Source: Pseudomonas saponiphila (lineage in GTDB: Bacteria > Pseudomonadota > Gammaproteobacteria > Pseudomonadales > Pseudomonadaceae). Taken from it: a stretch of 64,000 nucleotides of DNA. Made by a program: the position numbers and the translations under genes. Below, in pieces: positions 25,579 to 34,503 of this stretch. The stretch is from the NCBI RefSeq assembly GCF_900105185.1, contig NZ_FNTJ01000001.1, forward strand, positions 310,001-374,000, in the 5' to 3' direction. Under the pieces are notes generated by a model. It was given only the letters and a program-made list of their open reading frames with translations. It did no database searches and was not told the origin of the DNA. Every line of letters begins with the position of its first letter. Positions within the stretch are counted from its first letter, which is position 1.

Positions 25579-27483
25579 TCAGGCGCCGATGATGCCGCCG
25601 TCTTCCCGGGTGATGGCCATTACCGAGGAGCGTGGCTTGCCGTTGGGCAGGTGCTCGGGGAAGGTCGAGCCGCCGTTTTCTCCGGGGTGCTGGATGCCGA
25701 CGAACAGGGTCTTCTGGTCCGGGGCGAAGGCGATCCCGGTGACCTCGCAACCCACGGGCCCCACCATGAAACGGCGGATCTCGCCGCTCTGAGGGTCGGC
25801 GCAGAGCATTTGGTTGTTGCCCATGCCGGCGAAATCGCCGCTGTTGCTGTAGTCGCCGTCGGTGAGGATCCACAGGCGTCCGGCCTGGTCGAAGCCCAGG
25901 CCGTCGGGGCTGTTGAACATGTTCTCTGGGGTGATGTTGGACGAGCCGCCCTTGGGCTGACCTGCATGTACGCCGGGGTTGCCGGCGACCACGAACAGGT
26001 CCCAGGTGAAACTCAGGGCGTCGTGATCGTCGTTGCCGGTGCGCCAGCGCAGGATCTGCCCGTAGACGTTCTTCTCCCGCGGGTTGGGCCCGCCAACCGG
26101 TTGGCCGTCTTCGCCGCGTTTGACGTTGTTGGTCAGGGTGCAATAGACCTGGCCGTCCTTGGGGCTGACCACAATCCATTCCGGGCGGTCCATGCGGGTG
26201 GCCTGGACCACGCTGGCGGCCAGGCGTGCCTGGATCAGCACCTGGGCCTGGTCGGCGAAGCCGCTGCTGGCGTCGATGCCGTTCTTGCCGTGGGTCAACT
26301 CGATCCACTGGCCCTGGCCCTTGGGCCGGTCCGGATTGCCGTCACCGGCATCGAAGCGCGCCACGTACAAGGTGCCGTGGTCCAGCAGGTCGCGGTTGGC
26401 CTTGGGGTTGCGGTGGTTGATCTGGTCGCGGCTGATGAACTTGTAGATGAATTCGCCGCGCTCGTCGTCGCCCATGTAGACCACGGCGCGGCCGTCGCGG
26501 GTTTGCGCCAGGGCGGCGTTTTCATGCTTGAAGCGGCCCAGGGCGGTGCGCTTGACCGGGGTCGATTGCGGATCGAAGGGGTCGATCTCCACTACCCAGC
26601 CGTGGCGGTTGAGTTCGTTGGGATTCTTCGCCAGGTCGAAGCGCGGGTCGTGCAGGTGCCAGTTGATCTCTTTGCTGGCCACCACGGCGCCGTAGCGTTT
26701 CTGCGCAGCGTCGAACTTCTGCTCGGCATTGCTGCTGCCGAAACAGTCGGTGAAGTTTTCTTCGCAGGTCAGGTAGGTGCCCCAGGGCGTCTTGCCGTTG
26801 GCGCAGTTCTGGAAGGTGCCGAGGACTTTCTTGCCCTTGGGGTCGGCCGCGGTCTTGAGCAGGTCGTGGCCGGCGGCGGGACCGCTGAGGCGGATCGGCG
26901 TGTTGCCGTGGATGCGCCGGTTGTAGCGCGAGCCCTGGACGAACTGCCATTGGCCGTTCTTGTGCTGCACCTCGATGACCGACACGCCTTCGCTGGCCTG
27001 TGCCTTGCGCACGTCTTCGGCGGACTGCGGCAGGCCGCCGTGGGGGTAGAGGTAGCGGTAGTTGGTGTATTCGTTGTTGATCGCCATGAGCGCGCGGTGG
27101 CGGTCGTCCGGGAAGGCGAACAGGCTCATGCCGTCGTTGTTGTCGCCGAACTGCACTTCCTGGGCCTGGGCGGTGCCGTTGCCGCTGGGGTCGAAGGCCG
27201 GTCCGTTCTTGGCCAGCGGCTGGCCCCAGCTGATCAGCACCGAGGACTTGTAGCCCGGTGGCAGGGTGATGCTGTCGCTGGTGGCGGCCGCAATGCCGGT
27301 AAAGCCCAGCAGCTGGCTGTTGCCGGCGCTGACACCGGCGGCCAGGGCGCTGCGGCCGAGCAGTCCGCCGCCGAGAAACAGTGCGGCGCCGCACAGGGCT
27401 CCGGCACCGATGAAACCCCGGCGGCTGAGGCCGACCATCTGTTCCAGGTCGGTGGGTTGGTCTTCTTCCAATAGCAGGCTCAT
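25579..27483 (-). CDS. PhoX family alkaline phosphatase, Tat-exported
   Basis: 634 residues. The N-terminus has a twin-arginine signal (LSRRGFIGAGALCGAALFLGG, R21-R22), so the protein is folded with its metal cofactors (iron and calcium in PhoX of P. fluorescens) before export. Family blocks are SSVLISWGQPL, FGDNNDGMSLF, ALMAINNEYTNYRYL, CANGKTPWGTYLTCEENFTDCFG (with the Cys typical of metal coordination), GRFKHENAAL and CTLTNNVKRG. It releases phosphate from organic esters. A Pho-box-like sequence lies 45 bases upstream. ATG 27483 is preceded by AGGGAG; the longer reading frame has no ribosome site. Confidence 0.9.
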   Translation of the reverse strand: MSLLLEEDQPTDLEQMVGLSRRGFIGAGALCGAALFLGGGLLGRSALAAGVSAGNSQLLGFTGIAAATSDSITLPPGYKSSVLISWGQPLAKNGPAFDPSGNGTAQAQEVQFGDNNDGMSLFAFPDDRHRALMAINNEYTNYRYLYPHGGLPQSAEDVRKAQASEGVSVIEVQHKNGQWQFVQGSRYNRRIHGNTPIRLSGPAAGHDLLKTAADPKGKKVLGTFQNCANGKTPWGTYLTCEENFTDCFGSSNAEQKFDAAQKRYGAVVASKEINWHLHDPRFDLAKNPNELNRHGWVVEIDPFDPQSTPVKRTALGRFKHENAALAQTRDGRAVVYMGDDERGEFIYKFISRDQINHRNPKANRDLLDHGTLYVARFDAGDGNPDRPKGQGQWIELTHGKNGIDASSGFADQAQVLIQARLAASVVQATRMDRPEWIVVSPKDGQVYCTLTNNVKRGEDGQPVGGPNPREKNVYGQILRWRTGNDDHDALSFTWDLFVVAGNPGVHAGQPKGGSSNITPENMFNSPDGLGFDQAGRLWILTDGDYSNSGDFAGMGNNQMLCADPQSGEIRRFMVGPVGCEVTGIAFAPDQKTLFVGIQHPGENGGSTFPEHLPNGKPRSSVMAITREDGGIIGA

Positions 27484-27527
27484 ATCAGGCTCCCTGAAGA
27501 TTTTTGCAGCCACCTTAGTGAGCCTCC

Positions 27528-27545
27528 ATGACGAACAGATTGCAG
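27528..27545 (-). promoter_or_regulatory. Possible Pho box upstream of the PhoX-type gene
   Basis: Read on the minus strand, CTGCAAT-CTGT-TCGTCAT matches the PhoB half-site CTGTCAT in 5 of 7 positions twice, with the correct 11-base repeat spacing. PhoX genes are known PhoB targets, so the position is sensible, but the match is imperfect. Confidence 0.4.
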
Positions 27546-27566
27546 TCGCAAGTCGCCGGGTCCGGC

Positions 27567-28331
27567 TTAGAGCGGGGTGCCGAGCAGGACCTGGGCGGGG
27601 GAGAAGTGCACCTGGACGGCCTGGTTTTCTCTGAGCCCGAGGTCTTTGAGCCGGCGGGGCTCGGCCAGGGCGCAGAGGGTCTGGCCATTGGGCAGGACCA
27701 CTCTGACTTCCCAGGGGCCAGCTTCGGCTTGGAGAATCTGCTCGATGGTGCCGCTCAGGCAATTGTGTCCAGTTGTTGCCGGGGCGCCGATGGGGTGCAG
27801 CTCCAGCCAGCCGGCCTTGATCAGCGCCACCACTTCGGTGCCGGCGGCCAGTTCCAGGCGCTGGGTGCTGTCGTGGGTGATTTGCGCCTTGAGAATCAGG
27901 CCCTCGGCCAGACTCAGGCTGATCAGGTCGTTGCAGCCCTGGGGGGCGATGGCCTGGACCTTGCCGTGCAGCTGGTTGCGGGCACTGGTGCGCAGCATCA
28001 GGCGTCCCAGCAGGTCGAGGTCGCTGGCCTCCTCCGCGGCCTCCAGGACCTGGGCTTGCAGGGCTTGCAGGCGTTGGTAGAGGCGCAGCACGCGCAGGCC
28101 TTCGGGCGTCAGCCTGGCACCGCCGCCGCCCTTGCCGCCGATGCTGCGCTCGACCAGCGGGCTGGCGGCCAGGTTGTTCAACTCGTCGATGGCGTCCCAG
28201 GCGGCCTTGTAGCTCAGGCCGGCGCTTTTCGCCGCGCGGGTGATGGAGCCCTGTTCGGCGATGTGCTGGAGCAAGGCGATGCGCTGCGGGCGGCGGACGA
28301 TGTGCTGGGTCAACAGAGTGGGCAGGGACAT
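27567..28331 (-). CDS. modE: Molybdate-responsive transcriptional regulator ModE
   Basis: 254 residues. The N-terminal winged-helix (about 10-110: PQRIALLQHIAEQGSITRAAKSAGLSYKAAWDAIDELNNLAASPLVERSIGGKGGGGARLTPEG) is the LysR-like ModE DNA-binding domain. Two Mop domains follow (about 125-190, SARNQLHGKVQAIAPQGCNDLISLSL; and about 195-254). They bind molybdate at the dimer interface and turn the protein into a repressor of mod transport genes. No mod transporter lies in the window. ATG 28331 gives the family start MSLPTLLTQHI; its ribosome site is weak. Confidence 0.93.
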   Translation of the reverse strand: MSLPTLLTQHIVRRPQRIALLQHIAEQGSITRAAKSAGLSYKAAWDAIDELNNLAASPLVERSIGGKGGGGARLTPEGLRVLRLYQRLQALQAQVLEAAEEASDLDLLGRLMLRTSARNQLHGKVQAIAPQGCNDLISLSLAEGLILKAQITHDSTQRLELAAGTEVVALIKAGWLELHPIGAPATTGHNCLSGTIEQILQAEAGPWEVRVVLPNGQTLCALAEPRRLKDLGLRENQAVQVHFSPAQVLLGTPL

Positions 28332-28395
28332 GGCTGGTGGGCTTCGGGCACTGACGGTGGACAGGGAGTTTGCGACTTGGGCAATCAGAGTCAAG

Positions 28396-29136
28396 TCAGT
28401 CGCGGTGTTCGGCCCCTGGGGTGCGGGCCAGGCAATAGACATCCACCTGTCGGGCGCCAGCGCCCATCAGCAACTGTGCCAGGGCCTGGGCGGTGGCCCC
28501 GGTGGTGAGGACGTCGTCCACCAGGGCCAGGTGCCGGCCGGCCACGGAGGTGCTGGCGGTGAGGGCGAACGCCTGGCTCAGGTTGCGTCGCCGGGCCTGG
28601 GCATTCAGGCCCTGCTGTGCCGGAGTGTCCTGGACGCGCCGCAGCAGGTCAGGCTCCACTGTCAGGTGCAGGGGCTGTCCCAGCCATCGGGCGAGCATGT
28701 CAGCCTGATTGAACCCCCGCTGGCGCAGGCGGCGGCGGGACAGCGGCACCGGCAGCAGGCAGTCGGGCCTGGGCAGGCCCTCATCAAAGCGAAAGTTCAG
28801 GAACTGGGCGAAAAGTTCGGCCATCAAGCGGCCAAAAGGCCATTGCTCCTGATGCTTGAAGCGGCTGATCAGGCTGTCCAGCGGGAAGTCGTAGCGCCAG
28901 GGCACGATGACCCGTTGAAAGGCGCGAGGGTGTTGCAGGCACTGGCCACAGGTCAGGCCGACGGCGGGCAGGGGCAGGGCGCAAACCGAGCATTGGGCGC
29001 CGAGCCAGGGCAGCTCATCCTGGCAGGCGCTGCACAGGGCCAGGAGCGAATCGCTGGCTTCATCGCACAGCAAACAGCTCTGTTTGTTTTTTGACCAGAT
29101 GTAAACCGGTCCTTTGTATTCGGGTTGACAGTGCAT
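28396..29136 (-). CDS. comF: ComF family phosphoribosyltransferase-like protein
   Basis: 246 residues. An N-terminal zinc finger (C21-x2-C24 and C35-x2-C38, followed by CSVC and CGQC) and a phosphoribosyltransferase fold with PRPP loop LALVDDVLTTGATA (about 203-216) are the ComF/GntX form. The block LPVPLSRRRLRQRGFNQADMLARWLG is also typical. ComF takes part in DNA uptake after transport across the membrane; in Pseudomonas it sits next to bioB, as here. Its 5' end (29099-29136) overlaps the bioB operator and -35 region, so its coding sequence and bio control share DNA. Confidence 0.92.
   Translation of the reverse strand: MHCQPEYKGPVYIWSKNKQSCLLCDEASDSLLALCSACQDELPWLGAQCSVCALPLPAVGLTCGQCLQHPRAFQRVIVPWRYDFPLDSLISRFKHQEQWPFGRLMAELFAQFLNFRFDEGLPRPDCLLPVPLSRRRLRQRGFNQADMLARWLGQPLHLTVEPDLLRRVQDTPAQQGLNAQARRRNLSQAFALTASTSVAGRHLALVDDVLTTGATAQALAQLLMGAGARQVDVYCLARTPGAEHRD
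29099..29131 (+). promoter_or_regulatory. BirA-type biotin operator overlapping the bioB promoter
   Basis: ATGTAAACC-N15-GGTTGACAG matches the BirA box TTGTAAACC-N15-GGTTTACAA in 8 of 9 and 7 of 9 positions. The right half contains a perfect -35 TTGACA (29125-29130). A 16- or 17-base spacer leads to an AT-rich -10 (TAAATAT, 29147-29153). Binding of biotinyl-AMP-loaded BirA would block RNA polymerase. The site is within the first codons of divergent comF. Confidence 0.75.
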
Positions 29137-29227
29137 GGCGCTTCCTTAAATATGCCGGACATCCGTGTCGCGGCCGCGGACCGTCCCTGTCCAGCGCCGC
29201 TTGCCAAGCATAATCAAGGAATCGCCC

Positions 29228-30283
29228 ATGAGCGCCAGCACCACCGCTACCCTGCGTCATGACTGGACTTTGGCTGAAGTCAAAGCCCTGTTCGTCCAGC
29301 CGTTCAATGACTTGCTGTTCCAGGCGCAGACGGTGCACCGCGCGCATTTCGATGCCAATCGGGTCCAGGTGTCCACGTTGCTGTCGATCAAGACCGGCGC
29401 CTGCCCGGAAGATTGCAAATATTGTCCGCAGTCCGGCCACTACAACACCGGCCTGGAAAAGGAAAAGCTCCTGGAAGTGCAGAAGGTCCTGGAGGAAGCC
29501 GCCCGGGCCAAGGCCATTGGTTCCACGCGTTTCTGCATGGGCGCCGCCTGGAAGCACCCTTCGGCCAAGGACATGCCCTATGTGCTGGAGATGGTCAAAG
29601 GCGTGAAGGCCATGGGCCTGGAAACCTGCATGACCCTGGGGCGCCTGGATCAGGAGCAGACCGAAGCCCTGGCCAAGGCCGGCCTGGACTACTACAACCA
29701 CAACCTCGATACCTCGCCGGAGTTCTACGGCAGCATCATCACCACCCGCACCTACAGTGAGCGCCTGCAGACCCTGGCCTATGTGCGCGACGCGGGGATG
29801 AAGATCTGCTCCGGCGGCATCCTCGGCATGGGCGAATCCCTCGACGACCGCGCCGGTCTGCTGATCCAGCTGGCCAACCTGCCGGAGCATCCGGAGTCGG
29901 TGCCGATCAACATGCTGGTGAAAGTGGCCGGCACCCCGCTGGAGAACGCCGAGGACGTGGATCCGTTCGACTTCATCCGCATGCTCGCGGTAGCGCGGAT
30001 CCTCATGCCGCAATCCCATGTGCGCCTGTCCGCCGGTCGTGAGGCGATGAACGAGCAGATGCAGGCCCTGGCCTTCTTCGCCGGTGCCAACTCGATTTTC
30101 TACGGCGACAAGCTGCTGACCACCGCCAACCCCCAGGCCGACAAGGACATGCAGTTGTTCGCCCGTCTGGGCATCCAGCCCGAAGCCCGGGAAGAGCATG
30201 CCGACGAAGTGCATCAGGCCGCTATCGAGCAGGCCCTGGTGGAGCAGAAAATCAGCGAGCAGTTCTACAACGCTGCCGTCTGA
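29228..30283 (+). CDS. bioB: Biotin synthase
   Basis: 351 residues, radical-SAM enzyme that inserts sulfur into dethiobiotin. The SAM cluster motif is C59-x3-C63-x2-C66 ([14 protein letters not shown]). The second [2Fe-2S] cluster ligands lie in [16 protein letters not shown] and [13 protein letters not shown], and the Arg ligand in VRLSAGR. The C-terminus ([15 protein letters not shown]) is typical. ATG 29228 has AGGA 8 bases upstream; earlier in-frame starts lie in the promoter. It is the first gene of bioB-F-H-C-D and is probably repressed by BirA. Confidence 0.98.
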   Translation: MSASTTATLRHDWTLAEVKALFVQPFNDLLFQAQTVHRAHFDANRVQVSTLLSIKTGACPEDCKYCPQSGHYNTGLEKEKLLEVQKVLEEAARAKAIGSTRFCMGAAWKHPSAKDMPYVLEMVKGVKAMGLETCMTLGRLDQEQTEALAKAGLDYYNHNLDTSPEFYGSIITTRTYSERLQTLAYVRDAGMKICSGGILGMGESLDDRAGLLIQLANLPEHPESVPINMLVKVAGTPLENAEDVDPFDFIRMLAVARILMPQSHVRLSAGREAMNEQMQALAFFAGANSIFYGDKLLTTANPQADKDMQLFARLGIQPEAREEHADEVHQAAIEQALVEQKISEQFYNAAV

Positions 30284-30292
30284 CCCTGTGCC

Positions 30293-30380
30293 GTAGGAGC
30301 CGGCTTGCCGGCGAACCCCGTGAACCGCGTGAATCCGGTGGGCGGCGGGTTGTTCGCTTCGCGGGCAAGCCCGCTGCTAC
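30293..30380. repeat. Pair of REP elements between bioB and bioF
   Basis: Facing copies at 30293-30315 (GTAGGAGCCGGCTTGCCGGCGAA) and 30358-30380 (TTCGCGGGCAAGCCCGCTGCTAC) fill the 132-base gap inside the biotin operon. They may lower or stabilise bioFHCD mRNA relative to bioB. Confidence 0.9.
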
Positions 30381-30415
30381 GGGTAATGTGTCTGTGAGCC
30401 AACATCGAGGCCTGC

Positions 30416-31594
30416 ATGTCTTTTGATCTCGCCGCGCGCCTCGCTGCCCGCCGTGCCGAACATCTGTATCGCCAGCGTCCGCTGCTGGAAAGCCCCCAGG
30501 GGCCGCAAGTGGTGGTGGACGGCCAGCCGTTGCTGGCCTTCTGCAACAACGACTACCTGGGGTTGGCCAATCACCCGCAAGTGATCGAAGCCTGGCGCGA
30601 CGCGGCCAGCCGCTGGGGCGTGGGCGGCGGTGCGTCCCATCTGGTGATTGGCCACAGCACGCCTCACCACGAGTTGGAAGAAGCCCTGGCGGACCTCACG
30701 GGGCGACCCCGGGCGTTGCTATTCAGCACGGGCTACATGGCCAACCTCGGTGCGGTCACGGCCCTGGTCGGGCAGGGCGATACGGTGCTGGAGGATCGGC
30801 TCAACCATGCCTCCCTGCTGGATGCCGGGCTGCTTTCCGGAGCTCGCTTCAACCGCTATCTGCATAACGATGCCGCCAGCCTGGCCAAGCGCCTGGAAAA
30901 GGCCACCGGTAACACCCTGGTGGTCACCGACGGGGTGTTCAGCATGGACGGCGATGTGGCCGACCTGCCGGCCCTGGCCCGGGAAACCAAGGCCCGCGGT
31001 GCCTGGCTGATGGTAGATGATGCCCATGGCTTTGGTCCGCTGGGGGCCAACGGCGGCGGGCTGGTGGAGCACTTTGGCCTGGGGCTGGATGAAGTGCCGG
31101 TGCTGGTGGGCACCCTGGGCAAGGCGTTCGGCACCGCCGGGGCCTTTGTCGCCGGCAGCGAGGAGTTGATCGAAACGCTGGTCCAGTTCGCCCGGCCCTA
31201 CATCTACACCACCAGCCAACCGCCGGCCCTGGCCTGCGCCACGCGCAAGAGCCTGGAGTTGCTGCGCAGCGAACACTGGCGGCGCGAGCACTTGGCCAAT
31301 CTGATCCGTCAGTTCCGGCTGGGCGCCGAGCAGATTGGCCTGGAGCTGATGGACAGCTTTACCCCGATCCAGCCGATCATGGTGGGCGACAGTACCCGGG
31401 CCGTGGAGTTGTCACGGATGCTCCGTTCGCGGGGCATCATGGTCACCGCCATCCGGCCGCCGACCGTGCCGGCCGGCAGTGCGCGGCTGCGGGTGACGTT
31501 GTCCGCCGCCCACAGCGAGGCACAGGTCCAGCTATTGTTAAGCGCGTTGGCGGATTGTTTCAGTGAACTGCAAACGAGGCCGGGCCATGCGTGA
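30416..31594 (+). CDS. bioF: 8-amino-7-oxononanoate synthase
   Basis: 392 residues, PLP enzyme of the alpha-oxoamine synthase family that joins pimeloyl thioester and L-alanine. The PLP lysine is K236 in [12 protein letters not shown]. The cofactor-binding Asp-His pair D201/H204 is in MVDDAHGFG, and the glycine-rich [21 protein letters not shown] is present. ATG 30416 follows GAGGCCTGC. Its stop overlaps the bioH start by 8 bases, consistent with coupled translation. Confidence 0.98.
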   Translation: MSFDLAARLAARRAEHLYRQRPLLESPQGPQVVVDGQPLLAFCNNDYLGLANHPQVIEAWRDAASRWGVGGGASHLVIGHSTPHHELEEALADLTGRPRALLFSTGYMANLGAVTALVGQGDTVLEDRLNHASLLDAGLLSGARFNRYLHNDAASLAKRLEKATGNTLVVTDGVFSMDGDVADLPALARETKARGAWLMVDDAHGFGPLGANGGGLVEHFGLGLDEVPVLVGTLGKAFGTAGAFVAGSEELIETLVQFARPYIYTTSQPPALACATRKSLELLRSEHWRREHLANLIRQFRLGAEQIGLELMDSFTPIQPIMVGDSTRAVELSRMLRSRGIMVTAIRPPTVPAGSARLRVTLSAAHSEAQVQLLLSALADCFSELQTRPGHA

Positions 31595-32318
31595 TCGACT
31601 GATTCTGTTGCCGGGCTGGGGGCTGGGCGTGTCGCCCCTGGAACCCTTGGCTGCCGCGTTGCAGGGGCTGGATGAACACTTGCGAGTGGAGATCGAACCC
31701 CTGCCGGAGCTGAGCTCCAGCGATCCGCAGGCATGGCTGGACGAGCTCGACGACGCGCTGCCGGAGGACGCCTGGCTGGGGGGCTGGTCCCTGGGCGGCA
31801 TGCTCGCCACGGAGCTGGCGGCCCGACGCGGCGAGCGCTGCTGCGGCTTGTTGACCCTGGCCAGCAACCCCAGTTTCGTTGCTCACGAGCAATGGTCCAG
31901 TGCCATGTCCGGTGAGGTCTTTGATGGCTTCCTGGCCGGTTGCGCCGCTGATCCGCGCACCACCCTCAAGCGCTTTTCCCTGCTGTGTGCCCAGGGCGCG
32001 GTTGATCCCCGCGGCTTGTCGCGGATGCTGCTGGGCGGCGCGCCGACGACGCCGGGGCCGGTGCTGATGGCGGGCCTGGAGTTGTTGGCGCAGTTGGATA
32101 CGCGCGAAGCCTTGCTGGGGTTTCGCGGCCCGCAGTTGCACCTGTTCGCCGGGCTGGATGCTCTGGTGCCTGCCGAGGCGGCCGCCGAGTTGCTGGCCTT
32201 GCTGCCGGATATAGAAGTTGGCCTGATCGAGCAGGCCAGCCACGGTTTTCTTCTGGAGGATCCCCATGGAGTGGCGGGGGCGATCCAGGCTTTCTTGCAT
32301 GAGTCCGGTGATGACTGA
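31587..32318 (+). CDS. bioH: Pimeloyl-ACP methyl ester carboxylesterase
   Basis: 243 residues of alpha/beta hydrolase fold. The catalytic triad is S68 (GGWSLGGML), D191 (AGLDALVP) and H219 (EQASHGFLL). The oxyanion region is LLPGWGLG at the N-terminus. It removes the methyl group that BioC adds to the malonyl starter, so pimeloyl-ACP can leave fatty-acid elongation. The start ATG 31587 overlaps the bioF stop; GAGG lies 8 bases upstream. Next to bioC, as in most pseudomonads. Confidence 0.96.
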   Translation: MRDRLILLPGWGLGVSPLEPLAAALQGLDEHLRVEIEPLPELSSSDPQAWLDELDDALPEDAWLGGWSLGGMLATELAARRGERCCGLLTLASNPSFVAHEQWSSAMSGEVFDGFLAGCAADPRTTLKRFSLLCAQGAVDPRGLSRMLLGGAPTTPGPVLMAGLELLAQLDTREALLGFRGPQLHLFAGLDALVPAEAAAELLALLPDIEVGLIEQASHGFLLEDPHGVAGAIQAFLHESGDD

Positions 32319-33123
32319 TCTGTCTGTTGCTGTCTTGCCCGCAGGCCTGCCTGACAAGCGTCAGGTGGCGGCTTCTTTTTCCCGCGCCGCGGCCAGTTAC
32401 GACAGTGTTGCCGAGTTGCAGCGAGCGGTCGGCCAGCAGTTGTTGAACCGCTTGCCTGCAGGCCCCGTCCCGGCCAGATGGCTGGACCTGGGCTGTGGCA
32501 CCGGGCATTTCAGTCGTGTGCTGGGGCAGCGCTATGCGGGCAGTCAGGGGCTGGCCCTGGACATTGCCGAGGGCATGCTCAAGCATGCGCGGCCTCTGGG
32601 CGGTGCCGAGCACTTCATCGCCGGTGACGCCGAGCGCCTGCCCTTGCAGAACGGCAGTTGCGGGCTGATTTTTTCCAGCCTGGCGGTGCAGTGGTGTGCG
32701 GATTTTTCGGCGGTGCTCAGCGAGGCTCGGCGGGTGCTGCAACCGGGTGGCGTGTTGGCCTTTGCCAGCTTGTGTGTCGGCACCTTGCACGAGTTGCGCG
32801 AGAGCTGGGGGCGGGTCGATGGGCAGGTGCACGTCAATCGGTTCCGTGAGTTCGAACGCTATCGTCAGTTGTGTGAGGCCAGCGGCCTGCAGGTGCGCAG
32901 CCTGGAGCAGAGCCCCCATGTGCTGCATTACCCGGATGTGCGCAGCCTGACCCACGAGTTGAAGGCCTTGGGCGCGCATAATCTGAACCCTGGTCGCCCC
33001 GGCGGCCTCACGGGGCGGGCGCGAATCGCCGGGCTGATCGAGGCTTATGAAGGCTTTCGTCAGCCCGGGGGGCTGCCGGCGACTTATCAGGTGGTCTACG
33101 CCGTGTTGGAGAAACCGCTATGA
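32311..33123 (+). CDS. bioC: Malonyl-ACP O-methyltransferase
   Basis: 270 residues, SAM-dependent methyltransferase. It opens [23 protein letters not shown], the BioC signature, followed by motif [16 protein letters not shown] (58-71) and [30 protein letters not shown] (motifs II and III). It methylates the free carboxyl of malonyl-ACP to start pimelate synthesis. ATG 32311 overlaps the bioH stop; another in-frame ATG 12 bases upstream (32299) is possible. Its stop overlaps bioD as ATGA. Confidence 0.95.
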   Translation: MTDLSVAVLPAGLPDKRQVAASFSRAAASYDSVAELQRAVGQQLLNRLPAGPVPARWLDLGCGTGHFSRVLGQRYAGSQGLALDIAEGMLKHARPLGGAEHFIAGDAERLPLQNGSCGLIFSSLAVQWCADFSAVLSEARRVLQPGGVLAFASLCVGTLHELRESWGRVDGQVHVNRFREFERYRQLCEASGLQVRSLEQSPHVLHYPDVRSLTHELKALGAHNLNPGRPGGLTGRARIAGLIEAYEGFRQPGGLPATYQVVYAVLEKPL

Positions 33124-33800
33124 GTGCTGCCTATTTCATTACCGGAACCGACACCGATGTGGGCAAGACCACCATCGCTGCCGGGTTGCTGCATGCGGCG
33201 CGTGTGGCCGGGTTGAGCACGGCGGCGGGCAAGCCGGTGGCTTCCGGTTGCGACTTGGGTCCCAAGGGCCTGCGCAATGCCGATGCCCTGGCGCTGCTGG
33301 CCCAGTCGTCGTTGCCACTGAGCTATGAAGAGGTCAATCCATTCGCCTTCGAGCCGGCCATCGCGCCCCATCTGGCGGCGCGGGAGGCCGGTGTGGCGTT
33401 GACGGTGCAATCGCTGCTGATGCCGATGCGCGAGCTGCTGGCCAAGGGCGCGGACTTCACCCTGATTGAAGGGGCCGGGGGCTGGCGGGTGCCCCTGGCC
33501 GATCAGGACAACCTGTCGGACCTGGCCATGGCCCTGGGGTTGCCGGTGATTCTGGTGGTGGGCGTGCGCCTGGGTTGCATCAATCACGCATTGCTGAGCG
33601 CCGAGGCGATTGCCCAGGACGGTCTGCAGTTGGCGGGCTGGGTGGCCAATATCATCGAACCGAAGACCTCTCGTCTGGAAGAGAACCTGGCGACTTTGGC
33701 TGAACGCTTGCCCGCGCCGTGCCTTGGCAGAGTGCCGCGACTCAAGCCGGCCACTGCCGAGGCGGTGGCCGAGCACCTGCAGCTGGATCTGCTGGACTAG
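33120..33800 (+). CDS. bioD: ATP-dependent dethiobiotin synthetase
   Basis: 226 residues. P-loop [10 protein letters not shown] (residues 9-18) with K16 and T17, and substrate-binding [18 protein letters not shown] and [15 protein letters not shown] are BioD motifs. It closes the ureido ring of dethiobiotin using CO2 and ATP. The ATG is within the bioC stop codon (ATGA). It is the last gene of the bio operon; BioA is absent from the window. Confidence 0.97.
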   Translation: MSAAYFITGTDTDVGKTTIAAGLLHAARVAGLSTAAGKPVASGCDLGPKGLRNADALALLAQSSLPLSYEEVNPFAFEPAIAPHLAAREAGVALTVQSLLMPMRELLAKGADFTLIEGAGGWRVPLADQDNLSDLAMALGLPVILVVGVRLGCINHALLSAEAIAQDGLQLAGWVANIIEPKTSRLEENLATLAERLPAPCLGRVPRLKPATAEAVAEHLQLDLLD

Positions 33801-33907
33801 ATTTTGCCTATGAGCAGGCATATTGCCATTAGTGTTTTTGACGGGTGTTTTCTTGACGCGTCTGCTTCAATGACACCCGTCACTCATTTTCAAGGTCGAG
33901 TCCTTTC

Positions 33908-34204
33908 ATGGAAATCTCCGGGAACAGCGGTTTCTACGCTGGCCTGAATGCCATTCAGGCCGGTCAGAATCGTGTCGATCAAGGTTCCAGCCAGATCGCC
34001 AGCAGCGCCGTCGAGCGCTCTTCCGACAGCCGGGCGTCTACCGATCAGGTCAATCGCCTGAACGGCGTGGATCGCAGCCAGGAGTCGGACCTGGCCAGCA
34101 GCATGGTCGATATGTCCATGGGCAAGATCCAGGTGGAGCTGGGAGTCAAGGTTGCCAAGGCCTCTGATGAGGCACTCGGTACCCTGATCGATACCTACGC
34201 TTGA
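33908..34204 (+). CDS. Small protein with ends like flagellar rod/hook proteins
   Basis: 98 residues. The N-terminus (NSGFYAGLNAIQAGQNRVDQGSSQIASSAVE) has the spacing of the flagellar rod N-terminal helix (x-G-x-N-A-x-Q-x-x-x-N...A). The C-terminus (SSMVDMSMGKIQVELGVKVAKASDEALGTLIDTYA) resembles the FlgB/FlgC/FlgG C-terminal helix (...EMI..RAYEANVKVIKTADEMLGTLLD). The middle is a short polar linker, so the protein looks like a rod protein without its globular part. Such a coiled-coil mini-protein could interact with flagellar axial proteins. It lies alone between bioD and the first acyl-CoA dehydrogenase, as in other pseudomonads. Function unknown. Confidence 0.8.
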   Translation: MEISGNSGFYAGLNAIQAGQNRVDQGSSQIASSAVERSSDSRASTDQVNRLNGVDRSQESDLASSMVDMSMGKIQVELGVKVAKASDEALGTLIDTYA

Positions 34205-34219
34205 TCACTTCTTACAAAA

Positions 34220-34249
34220 GCCCGTTTCCCTGAGGGGAGGCGGGTTTTT
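34220..34249 (+). terminator. Intrinsic terminator
   Basis: CCCGTTTCCC pairs fully (two G-U pairs) with GGGAGGCGGG around a 4-base loop and is followed by TTTTT. It ends the small-protein transcript. Confidence 0.85.
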
Positions 34250-34302
34250 GCTCATGCCTTTCCTTCCTGTAGTTCCGCTTCTTCATTTCCTTGTGTAACT
34301 GA

Positions 34303-34324
34303 TCGCCGGTGAACCGGCTCCTAC
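34303..34324 (-). repeat. Degenerate REP element
   Basis: TCGCCGGTGAACCGGCTCCTAC, a reverse REP copy with altered inner stem, in the gap before the first acyl-CoA dehydrogenase gene. Confidence 0.7.
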
Positions 34325-34503
34325 ACTTCATGGCAGAGCCGTGGGTATTGGCCTGCGCGTGCATTTTGTTTCGATGACGAAAGGCATCGGAGCGGCGCTT
34401 GACAAGATTTGGGCCTAAACGTATGTTTCAAACACCTGTTTGACCGCTATAAAAAATCAACGCGGTTGTTCATTCCCGGTTACATCAGCAGAGGTTTATC
34501 GCT

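Noticed and set aside
25561..27474. A 637-codon plus-strand frame opposite the PhoX gene
   Set aside because: Antisense shadow of a strongly supported gene; no start signals.
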